NCBI GenBank assembly: GCA_029624815.1
Contig: JARSSH010000038.1
Coordinates: 25,481 to 89,480, forward strand
Length of the DNA stretch: 64,000 nucleotides
Direction of reading: 5' to 3'
From: Candidatus Competibacter sp.
GTDB taxonomy: Bacteria > Pseudomonadota > Gammaproteobacteria > Competibacterales > Competibacteraceae
Positions 57,582 to 64,000 of the stretch are shown here, in pieces (position 1 is the first letter of the stretch; each line of letters starts with the position of its first letter). The notes below the pieces were generated by a model, which ran no database searches, was not told the origin of the DNA, and saw only the letters and a program-made list of their open reading frames with translations. Position numbers and translations under genes: made by a program.

Positions 57582-58487
57582 TCAAGGTTTGCTCGGACGC
57601 GGCCGAACGCGGGTCCGGAAATCGGCCCAGGCATCGGCGATACCCAGCGCCATGACCAGTTGCGACAGCAGCGGAACCGCGAGCAGGTAAAAAAGCAGCA
57701 ACCAGGTGGGCGAGAGCCGTAGCGTGAAGGTCAGGGCATGCGCCACGGCGATGCCTTGCACGCTGTAGAGCGTCCCCAGCACCAAAACCAGATTGCTCAG
57801 GACCGGCCAGCCGGACAACAGCGCCGCGCCGAACAGCGCCAGCGCCAGTAGCGCCAGTGGACGCCCCAAGCGCAGTTGATGAAATTCGGGACGAAAACCG
57901 CCCGGATTGAACAACAGCGCCTGCCACCAGCGGCCGAGCAGCAATCCCGCCAATACGAACAATAGCGTCGCGCCGACCACCTGCCCCGGCAGCAACGGCG
58001 CCCAGCTCCGTAGCAGTTCCAGCAACTGCTCCAATGTGGCCCGTTCGCCCGACGGCAACGCCATCACTCCCTGTCGCACACCGTCGAGCACCACGCTCCA
58101 CCAAATCGCCGGATCGCCCAACGCCAGGTAGAATCCACCCACGCCCAACAATCCCAGCAGAGCGGCGATTCGCACCGTTGCGGACAGCGATGCCGTGGCA
58201 CGCAGCAGCAGGGCCAGCACCCATAATGGTGTCCAGCAAGTCAGCAACACCCACAGCATCGGCCATGGCGCCCCCAGCACCAGCTCGGCCAATACGCCAG
58301 AACCCAGCCCGGACAACGCCGCCAGCAATGCGCCTTCGGCCGCGCCCCGGCGCAAGGTCACCAGCGCCACCACGGCACTGGACACGACCAGGATCGGCGG
58401 AAACAGCCAAAACAACACCGCCGTGGGCGCCGCAATCAGCACCGCCGCGAATCGGCCGCGCATGACGAAGGCAGCGATGGATTTCAC
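57582..58487 (-). CDS. DUF2232 family membrane protein
   Basis: A 301-residue protein with about eight hydrophobic helices, in the place occupied in many gammaproteobacteria by the DUF2232 (YybS-like) gene between rpsR and rplI. The start is GTG with AGGAG six bases upstream, giving [16 protein letters not shown]. Function unknown; the conserved position suggests a link to ribosomal or envelope physiology, which is not demonstrated. Confidence 0.8.
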   Translation of the reverse strand: MKSIAAFVMRGRFAAVLIAAPTAVLFWLFPPILVVSSAVVALVTLRRGAAEGALLAALSGLGSGVLAELVLGAPWPMLWVLLTCWTPLWVLALLLRATASLSATVRIAALLGLLGVGGFYLALGDPAIWWSVVLDGVRQGVMALPSGERATLEQLLELLRSWAPLLPGQVVGATLLFVLAGLLLGRWWQALLFNPGGFRPEFHQLRLGRPLALLALALFGAALLSGWPVLSNLVLVLGTLYSVQGIAVAHALTFTLRLSPTWLLLFYLLAVPLLSQLVMALGIADAWADFRTRVRPRPSKP

Positions 58488-58528
58488 GCCAGACTCCTGC
58501 CGCGGCCGGACCGGACCTCTCGGTGGAT

Positions 58529-58753
58529 TTAATGCCGGTCGCAGTACGGCAGCAACGCCAGAAAGCGGGCGCGCTTGATCGCTACCGAAAGTTGCCGCTG
58601 GTAGCGGGCCTTGGTGCCGGTAATGCGACTTGGCACGATCTTGCCGGTTTCGCTGATGTAGTTCTTCAGGACAGCGATGTCCTTATAGTCGATTTCCTTG
58701 ACGCCTTCGGCGGTGAAACGACAAAACTTCTTACGACGAAAAAAACGCGACAT
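58529..58753 (-). CDS. rpsR: 30S ribosomal protein S18
   Basis: Ribosomal protein S18, 74 residues, with FRRKKFCRF, the [13 protein letters not shown] segment and the C-terminal [18 protein letters not shown]. The ATG at 58753 is preceded by AGGA. Part of the rpsF-priB-rpsR cluster. Confidence 0.98.
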   Translation of the reverse strand: MSRFFRRKKFCRFTAEGVKEIDYKDIAVLKNYISETGKIVPSRITGTKARYQRQLSVAIKRARFLALLPYCDRH

Positions 58754-58758
58754 GGGGT

Positions 58759-59100
58759 TCAATCCTCGGATGATTCGTGATCAAGCATATCGATACGGGC
58801 GGCGTGCAACACCAAACGGTATTCGCCTTCGCGATAATTGGCGCGGCTGACAAAGCCGCTCACCCGCAACCGGGCGCCCGTCACCAGCGGCCCAGCAATG
58901 CCAGTCAGGGCTTCGCCACAGGCCACCACCGGAATCCGGCAGCGCGCCTCACGCGAAACACCGGCTTCCATCTGGCCGGAATGGTGCTCCAGCAGGAAAC
59001 GGCTAATGGGAACGCCTGCCGGCGACTGGCGGGTTTCGCAAGCCCCCGCGATCCGACCGGCGATGATCAGGCAGTTGTCGGCGGGCGGCGCGAACGGCAT
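58759..59100 (-). CDS. priB: Primosomal replication protein N
   Basis: Small OB-fold single-strand DNA-binding protein of the restart primosome, about 113 residues (family usually about 104). It starts [17 protein letters not shown], with [24 protein letters not shown] and the C-terminal [20 protein letters not shown] segment. An upstream frame that overlaps rpsF is a shadow. Its position between rpsF and rpsR confirms the call. Confidence 0.93.
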   Translation of the reverse strand: MPFAPPADNCLIIAGRIAGACETRQSPAGVPISRFLLEHHSGQMEAGVSREARCRIPVVACGEALTGIAGPLVTGARLRVSGFVSRANYREGEYRLVLHAARIDMLDHESSED

Positions 59101-59125
59101 GGCGACAGGTGTGGCCGACGCTGGC

Positions 59126-59524
59126 TCAGGCGGCTTCGTCGTCGGCCTCGGCCACATTATCGGAGTCATCGCGGTCATCGCGGTCGTCGCGGTCAGCGCG
59201 GTCGTCGCGCGACCTGACCAGCGGCGACGGTTCGGTTTCCGGGCCATCCCGCTCGATGATCAGGTTACGGATCACGGCATCGTTGAAGCGGAAGGCGCTT
59301 TGCAATTCTTCCAGCACCGTCTGGCCGCACTCGACGTTCATCAACACGTAGTGCGCCTTGTGAATCTTATGAATCGGATAAGCCAGTTGTCGCCGGCCCC
59401 AGTCTTCCAGGCGGTGGAGACGACCGCCGTCCTCCTCGACCATCGCGCGGTAACGCTCGATCATCGCGGGAACTTGTTCGCTCTGGTCGGGATGGACCAG
59501 AAACACGATTTCGTAATGTCGCAT
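59126..59524 (-). CDS. rpsF: 30S ribosomal protein S6 with Asp/Arg repeat tail
   Basis: Ribosomal protein S6, binding partner of S18. The conserved ferredoxin-like domain begins [19 protein letters not shown] and includes [21 protein letters not shown]. The C-terminal tail (about residues 104-132) is unusual: tandem Asp-Arg-Asp units encoded by near-identical 9-12-base repeats at 59164-59215, then an acidic end. AAGGAG precedes the ATG. First gene of the ribosomal/replication run. Confidence 0.97.
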   Translation of the reverse strand: MRHYEIVFLVHPDQSEQVPAMIERYRAMVEEDGGRLHRLEDWGRRQLAYPIHKIHKAHYVLMNVECGQTVLEELQSAFRFNDAVIRNLIIERDGPETEPSPLVRSRDDRADRDDRDDRDDSDNVAEADDEAA

Positions 59525-59685
59525 TGCGGCTCCTTACGGATGACAGACAGCCTCCCGTGAACGGTGAGGCAAGGAGTCGCGGTCCGGGCGGACCGCAAAG
59601 GGCAGGTATTCTAGGAGGAAAGATCGGGGGACGCAACGACGGGAGCGGCCGGGCGGTAGAAGCTGATGACGGGCAAACCCGGCTT

Positions 59686-59701
59686 TGATATCATGATATC
59701 A
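59686..59701. promoter_or_regulatory. Palindromic operator of the toxin-antitoxin pair
   Basis: TGATATCATGATATCA, a perfect 16-base palindrome located 31 bases before the antitoxin start. Antitoxins of this class bind inverted repeats in their own promoter, so this is the likely autoregulatory site. Binding is inferred. Confidence 0.65.
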
Positions 59702-59731
59702 TCTATTGTAGTTTTGATGAGTGAAACGTTT

Positions 59732-59980
59732 ATGGCTCAGTTCACCGTCCGCAACCTGGAAGAAGAGGTCAAGGTTGGCCTCAAACAACGCGCCGCCCGG
59801 CACGGATGCAGCCTGGAAGAAGAAGTCCGGCGCATTCTACGCACCGCCGTGCTGGATGAGATTCCAAACCGGGAAGGACTGGGTTCTCGCATCGCCACCC
59901 ACTTCGCGCAGGAAGGACTGACCGAAGACTTGCCCGAACTGCGCGGTCAGGTCGTTCGTCCGACGAACTTCGAGCCGTGA
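59732..59980 (+). CDS. FitA-like ribbon-helix-helix antitoxin
   Basis: An 82-residue antitoxin. The N-terminal ribbon-helix-helix MAQFTVRNLEEEVKVGLKQRA is typical of FitA and related DNA-binding antitoxins, followed by ARHGCSLEEEVRRILRTAV and a flexible C-terminus that would block the toxin. An ATG five codons upstream (59717) is an alternative start. Its stop overlaps the toxin start as GTGA. Confidence 0.85.
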   Translation: MAQFTVRNLEEEVKVGLKQRAARHGCSLEEEVRRILRTAVLDEIPNREGLGSRIATHFAQEGLTEDLPELRGQVVRPTNFEP

Positions 59981-60426
59981 TCATTCTCGATACCAACGTG
60001 CTTTCCGCGCTGATGCGCGCCCAACCGGAAATGGTCGTCGTGGACTGGCTCGACCGACAACCGGCGGACTCTATCTGGATTACCACCGTCACCCTGTTTG
60101 AAACCCGCCTTGGCCTGTCCCTGCTGCCGGATGGGCGACGGCGACAGGCATTGGAAATGGCCTTCGCCCGTTTGCTGGACGCGGAATTGAAAAATCGGGT
60201 ACTGCCTTTCGACAGCGCCGCCGCCACGCATGCCGCGACGCTGGCGGCCGAAAGGCAACAAGCCGGGCGTCCGGTGGATATTCGGGATACCTGGATCGCG
60301 GGCATCGCGCTGGCGCGGCGCGCGACCCTGGCAACCCGCAACGGCAGGCATTTTGAAGGGTTGACGGTGCCGGTGGTCAGTCCATGGAATGTGTCGGAAT
60401 CAGGGGCTTCGGGCAAACTGGATTGA
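59977..60426 (+). CDS. PIN-domain toxin (FitB/VapC-like ribonuclease)
   Basis: A 149-residue PIN-domain endoribonuclease toxin. The acidic metal-binding residues are Asp5 in LDTNVLS, Glu42 in TLFETRLGL, and Asp101/Asp104 in VDIRDTWIAGIA; the C-terminal ATRNGRHFEGL segment is typical. The start is GTG overlapping the antitoxin stop, so production depends on antitoxin translation. All catalytic residues are present, so the toxin should be active. Confidence 0.9.
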   Translation: MIILDTNVLSALMRAQPEMVVVDWLDRQPADSIWITTVTLFETRLGLSLLPDGRRRQALEMAFARLLDAELKNRVLPFDSAAATHAATLAAERQQAGRPVDIRDTWIAGIALARRATLATRNGRHFEGLTVPVVSPWNVSESGASGKLD

Positions 60427-60549
60427 AAATCCGGGCGGCGCGGCGACCGAGTGCGGTATTCGCCGGGCGGCTGATTGCCCGCTGCGGAGGCAACCACCTC
60501 GATCGCTGGACCAGCAGGCATCCTGATTGCCAAATACTAATTTATATCA

Positions 60550-60576
60550 TTGAGTTAAATGTAAAAATACTACAAC
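60550..60576 (+). promoter_or_regulatory. AT-rich candidate promoter of the methyltransferase operon
   Basis: An island of low GC (60536-60590) in GC-rich DNA, with TTGAGT and TACAAC spaced 15 bases apart and a further TATCAT downstream. It is the only promoter-like sequence before the 92-aa gene and the methyltransferase. The exact boxes are uncertain. Confidence 0.3.
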
Positions 60577-60625
60577 CTGTGCTATCATGCGCGTCAAATT
60601 CATCCATAAAGTTCGGAGCGCCTCC

Positions 60626-60904
60626 ATGATAGCTGAATCCCGTATCCCGGAAGTGAGCGCGGTTTCGTTTGACGGTGCGTTACAGTGGTTCGCCAAAATG
60701 CAGTGCCGGGATCTACTTTTTCATCCGGATGATGACCCGGCGGATATCGTGATCATCCAAAATGGCGAAAGGATGTTCCAGAACCGGGAAACCGAAGAAG
60801 TCCGGTTCGTGCTGAACGAACTGTTCTCTGCATTGGGCGATGGCGTTTATGAAGCGGCTTATCCCATCATGATGAACGCCTGTGGCATCCGGCTGGATGC
60901 ATGA
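60626..60904 (+). CDS. Hypothetical 92-residue protein before the methyltransferase
   Basis: I do not recognise this protein. It is small, acidic and probably globular: SFDGALQWFAKMQCRDLLFHPDDDP, then IVIIQNGERMF, a helical EEVRFVLNELFSALGDG and a C-terminal NACGIRLDA. GGAG lies seven bases before the ATG; a start at 60587 would add 13 residues. It sits 30 bases before the cytosine methyltransferase on the same strand, so it may belong to that operon, but it could equally be a stand-alone housekeeping gene. Confidence 0.55.
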   Translation: MIAESRIPEVSAVSFDGALQWFAKMQCRDLLFHPDDDPADIVIIQNGERMFQNRETEEVRFVLNELFSALGDGVYEAAYPIMMNACGIRLDA

Positions 60905-60934
60905 GCATGGCAGCCCCGGGCTCCATGTCGTTCC

Positions 60935-62662
60935 GTGATTAAGCCAGCAGCGCCCGATCCGGGATCATCGGTCGAGGCCAATGATGCGGAATCCCGGTCC
61001 GAGTCAATGGATCAGATGGCTGGTCAGGTCGATACGCAGATCCGGGTGATGGACCTGTTCGCGGGTTCCGGTGGTCTGGGCGAAGGCTTTGCGACCTTTG
61101 AGTTGCCGTCAGGCCGGCGGCCGTTTCGGATCATCGCCTCGGTGGAAAAGGATCCCGCCGCGTGCCGGACTTTGCGGCTGCGCGGGTTCTACCGCCGGCT
61201 GGCGCAGACCGGCGATCAGTCGGTGCTGGATACCTACCATGCCTACGTGCGCGGCGACCGGGAATCGCCGGTCGAGACCAACAGCGCAATGGCCCAGACC
61301 GCCTGGAAGCAGGCCAGCGAGGAGGTTCTGGAACATACCTTGGGCGAGCCCGACACCGGCCCGTTATTACAGACGGCTATTGCCCGTGCGGGGGTGAGTC
61401 CCACAACACCGCTGGTGCTGATCGGCGGCCCGCCCTGTCAGGCCTATTCCACGGTCGGCCGCGCCCGTAATGCCGGCACGGCGGGCTACCAGCCGGAACG
61501 GGATGGCCGCCATTTTCTGTACCGGGTCTATCTGGAACTGCTGCGCGACTACCGCCCGGTGGCGTTTGTGATGGAAAACGTCAAGGGGATTTTGTCGTCC
61601 CATGTCGCGGGTCGGCCGTTGTTTCCGCGCATCCTCCAGGAACTGACCAGTCCAGCGGTGGCGGGTAATCAGGATGGCCGACGGGTCCATCCCCGTTATC
61701 GCATTTACTCGCTGGTCGATGCCTGTTCGTACCGGCATGACCAGAATCCCGACTCGATCCAGCCTGAGCGGTTCATCATTCAGGCCGAGTACTACGGTAT
61801 TCCCCAGACCCGGCATCGCGTGATCCTGTTTGGATTGCTTGAAGAACTGGCAGATATCTTTGACCGCCAAGGCGGCGTGTTCCCGCGCCTCAGTCCGTTG
61901 ACCGGTCCGGACGGACGACCGCTGAGTATATCCACCCGTCAAGTGCTGACCGGTCTGCCACCACTCCGCAGCGGGCTGTCCTGGCACCAGTCCATCTATC
62001 CGTCGGGTGATTGGCATAAAACCCTGTCTGCCCTGGCGACGGATTTTGGGCCAATGATCGAGGATCCAGAGCTGCGGGCCACGTTCGAGCAGGCGGCACT
62101 GCGAGCCGCCACTTCTGTCCACCTGTCGGGCGGGCGCAGCGTAGCAACCACAGGGGCTAATAATCTGGATACCCTGCCGGCCGACCTGGCAACCTGGTAT
62201 CGTGGAATCGATCCGCCGCTGGTGCTGAACCACGAAACCCGCAAACACATGCCGGAAGACTTGGCGCGCTATCTGTTCTGCGCCGTGTATGCCCGGCTGA
62301 AGGGTACTTCACCCAAGGCAGCCAAATTTCCCGCCGCGCTGGCGCCCCGCCACCGGAACTGGAAAACGGGCAAATTCGATGACCGCTTCCGGGTACAGGT
62401 TGCCGATCAGCCGGCCACGACGGTGATGAGCCACATGGCGAAGGATGGCCACTACTTCATCCACTATGACCCGGTCCAGTGTCGCAGCCTGACCGTGCGC
62501 GAGGCCGCCCGCCTTCAAACCTTCCCGGACGGTTATTTTTTCGAGGGTAATCGGACCCAGCAATACACCCAAGTTGGCAATGCAGTGCCGCCATTCCTGG
62601 CGCGGCAGATCGCCGACGTGGTCTGGGCGCTGCTGCGGCAACTGGGCTATGGAGTGCCCTGA
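60935..62662 (+). CDS. dcm: DNA (cytosine-5) methyltransferase
   Basis: Methylates cytosine in a specific DNA sequence using S-adenosylmethionine. At 575 residues it is large for the family. Motif I is MDLFAGSGGLGEGF, motif IV GGPPCQAYSTVGR with the catalytic Cys, motif VI MENVKGIL, motif VIII QTRHRVILFG, and motifs IX-X RSLTVREAARLQTFPDGYFF and VGNAVPPFLARQIA. An insert of about 100 residues separates motifs I and IV, as in enzymes attached to larger defence loci. It starts at GTG. vsr begins one base after its stop. No restriction endonuclease gene is next to it in the window. Confidence 0.93.
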   Translation: MIKPAAPDPGSSVEANDAESRSESMDQMAGQVDTQIRVMDLFAGSGGLGEGFATFELPSGRRPFRIIASVEKDPAACRTLRLRGFYRRLAQTGDQSVLDTYHAYVRGDRESPVETNSAMAQTAWKQASEEVLEHTLGEPDTGPLLQTAIARAGVSPTTPLVLIGGPPCQAYSTVGRARNAGTAGYQPERDGRHFLYRVYLELLRDYRPVAFVMENVKGILSSHVAGRPLFPRILQELTSPAVAGNQDGRRVHPRYRIYSLVDACSYRHDQNPDSIQPERFIIQAEYYGIPQTRHRVILFGLLEELADIFDRQGGVFPRLSPLTGPDGRPLSISTRQVLTGLPPLRSGLSWHQSIYPSGDWHKTLSALATDFGPMIEDPELRATFEQAALRAATSVHLSGGRSVATTGANNLDTLPADLATWYRGIDPPLVLNHETRKHMPEDLARYLFCAVYARLKGTSPKAAKFPAALAPRHRNWKTGKFDDRFRVQVADQPATTVMSHMAKDGHYFIHYDPVQCRSLTVREAARLQTFPDGYFFEGNRTQQYTQVGNAVPPFLARQIADVVWALLRQLGYGVP

Positions 62663-62663
62663 G

Positions 62664-63101
62664 ATGAGCGACATTGTGGATCCGGCAACTCGTTCCCGGA
62701 TGATGTCGCGCATCCGCAACCGGGATACCGCACCGGAAATGGCGGTTCGGCGCGAGTTGCACGGTCTGGGTATTCGCTACCGTCTACACAACGGCAAGTT
62801 ACCCGGCCGACCTGATATCGTCATTGGTCGGTTGCACACCGTGATTTTTGTCCACGGCTGCTACTGGCACCGACATCCAGGATGCCGATTGGCCTATATC
62901 CCAAAGTCCAATGTTGAGTTCTGGCAGTCCAAGCTGGAGGGCAATGCGATACGGGACGCTCAAAACCAAGCGCGCTTGGTCGCACTGGGCTGGCGGGTGA
63001 TCGTCATTTGGGAGTGCGAAATCCGCAACCGGGCCACGCTGCGGGAACGGCTCGTCAAGCTGCTGGCCATGGAGTCGGTAGCGGATGGGATCACAGAGTA
63101 A
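62664..63101 (+). CDS. vsr: Very short patch repair endonuclease
   Basis: Nicks T:G mismatches that arise from deamination of 5-methylcytosine, protecting the sites of the neighbouring methyltransferase. The 145-residue product starts MSDIVDPATRSRMMSRIRNRDT. It has the catalytic Asp in GRPDIVI, the zinc/active-site segment FVHGCYWHRHPGC and the WQSKLEGNAIRD region. GGAG and the tight spacing show translation with dcm. Its 3' end overlaps the convergent AIPR gene by 11 bases. Confidence 0.95.
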   Translation: MSDIVDPATRSRMMSRIRNRDTAPEMAVRRELHGLGIRYRLHNGKLPGRPDIVIGRLHTVIFVHGCYWHRHPGCRLAYIPKSNVEFWQSKLEGNAIRDAQNQARLVALGWRVIVIWECEIRNRATLRERLVKLLAMESVADGITE

Positions 63102-63963
63102 TTTCGTCAGGCCACGTTTTACCGACACCGAAAACCACGCCCGCCGGAACAGAGGATACTCCGAAATTGGCTAGTTTCATCTCCGGTATGCCATCCGGCA
63201 TCTGGCTGTAGCTTCCCTTTCGAACCACCTCCCAGCATTCCACTTTCTTGGCCCACTCGGAAACCATCCGACCATTGGCGGATTCATGCAATATCCGGTT
63301 GACGACCTGTGCCCAACCCAGCATCTGCTGTTTCAACTGGGAGGACAAATCCTGTTGCAACCAGATACGCTCCAAGTCAAGCCGGTCGCCAAGGCGGTGG
63401 CTCAGCAGGGCAACCAGGTAAGTTGCAACATTGGCCTGAAAAGCCTTGAATGCCGGCCGAATCAGCTTCTGAGCTGTCTTGAACAAAATTGCCTTTGCAA
63501 TCATTTTCTTGTAGAAATCCACATCCGGTTCTGCTGAACAGGGGTTTTGTCCGTTTTCAAGCGCCTGCATAAATCCCTCGAAGTTCTTCTGTGCTCCGAG
63601 ACTGACCCGATCAGGTTTCTGATCCCAAGCACTCAGAAATTTGGCGAGGTCGGTTTTTGTAACCTTCCGTGAGACCGGGATAACCTCCTTGAGCCGGCGC
63701 AACTTCGCCGGAGTAGTGCCTTCCCGAGCCAATAGCACGTTGTAGCTACCGGCAGCGCGCTCGTAGAACCAGCGGCTCACTCCATCAGGACAGAAAACCG
63801 TGTTGGCCAGCTTCTCGACCTGCACATGGAATGGTCGGTTTGCCGACAGGTCGGCTTGCCGGACCGAGTTCTGGCTGTTGGCGTAACGGGACACCGCTGC
63901 GATCATGTTTTCCTCAGCTTCAGGATCGCTGGAACGAAGGACTATGAGCCTGTTTACGATCTG
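63091..63963 (-). pseudogene. AIPR abortive-infection protein, 5' end lost
   Basis: The C-terminal part of an AIPR-family (abortive phage infection) protein; full-length members are about twice as long or more. Typical segments are RYANSQNSVRQADLSANRPFH, KWFYERA-like SRWFYERAAGSY, TKTDLAKFLSAWD, VSLGAQKNF, AKAILFKTAQKLI and VSEWAKKVECWE. The first ATG is at 63906, but family-like sequence (LRSSDPEAEEN) continues upstream of it until an in-frame TAA at 63964-63966. The gene has therefore lost its 5' part, probably at a mobile-element junction near 63945-63970. It converges on vsr. Confidence 0.75.
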
Positions 63964-64000
63964 TTAAGCAGTTATTGCTTCAAAGGCTTTCCATGAAGGA

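Noticed and set aside
59164..59215. Tandem short repeats that could suggest a CRISPR or other array
   Set aside because: Units are only 9-12 bases with no spacers and encode the Asp/Arg tail of S6 in frame.

Overview
The window is GC-rich chromosomal DNA of a gammaproteobacterium. The strongest lineage marker is the order rpsF-priB-rpsR-DUF2232-rplI-dnaB-alr-radA, which is typical of this class. The mix of a membrane pyrophosphatase, a PPi-type phosphofructokinase, acyl-CoA and fatty-alcohol genes and several kinase/phosphatase genes would fit a storage-compound-forming lineage such as the Competibacteraceae. That last step is an inference; no rRNA gene is present to test it.

Layout. 1-8.6 kb: polA (3' end outside the window) behind an unlinked atpC, a small lipoprotein, larC, a CBS-domain protein, the membrane pyrophosphatase hppA, a haloacid-dehalogenase-type HAD protein and a DUF423 membrane protein. 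8.7-17.2 kb: a PfkB-family sugar kinase, glycerate kinase, tRNA-Ser(CGA), a TPR-like membrane protein, tadA, the guaB-guaA operon and bluB. 17.2-19.3 kb: an IS200-type element followed by an AT-richer zinc-ribbon membrane protein. 19.3-27 kb: xseA, a conserved unknown, an alpha/beta hydrolase, then divergent fadD and a 660-aa two-domain fatty acyl-CoA reductase, and a PrxQ peroxiredoxin. 27-31 kb: a PP2C phosphatase beside a Ser/Thr kinase fused to a formylglycine-generating-enzyme-like domain, and a MaoC hydratase. 31-37 kb: etfB-etfA, an acyl-CoA dehydrogenase and malonyl-CoA decarboxylase. 36.7-38.7 kb is accessory DNA: a truncated PP2C gene, a MITE-like inverted repeat and an AbiEii-type toxin pair bracketed by repeated boundary motifs. 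38.7-50.2 kb: ettA, gshA, a leucyl aminopeptidase, a crotonase/3-hydroxyacyl-CoA dehydrogenase pair, PPi-dependent phosphofructokinase and ftsK. 50.4-59.5 kb: three overlapping transferase genes (FemAB-like, aat, bpt), then the replication/ribosomal cluster. 59.6-64 kb is a defence-type island: a FitAB-like toxin-antitoxin pair with a palindromic operator, an unknown 92-aa gene, a C5-cytosine methyltransferase, vsr, and an AIPR abortive-infection gene with a broken 5' end at the window edge.

How the genes work together. Two PPi enzymes (HppA and Pfp) suggest that PPi is used as an energy carrier. FadD, the acyl-CoA reductase, MaoC, crotonase, HbdA, ETF, acyl-CoA dehydrogenase and malonyl-CoA decarboxylase form a large acyl-CoA toolkit spread over several operons. 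The methyltransferase-Vsr-AIPR combination looks like the remnant of a larger methylase-linked phage-defence locus. Most calls rest on motifs and remembered family resemblance, since no database search could be run.
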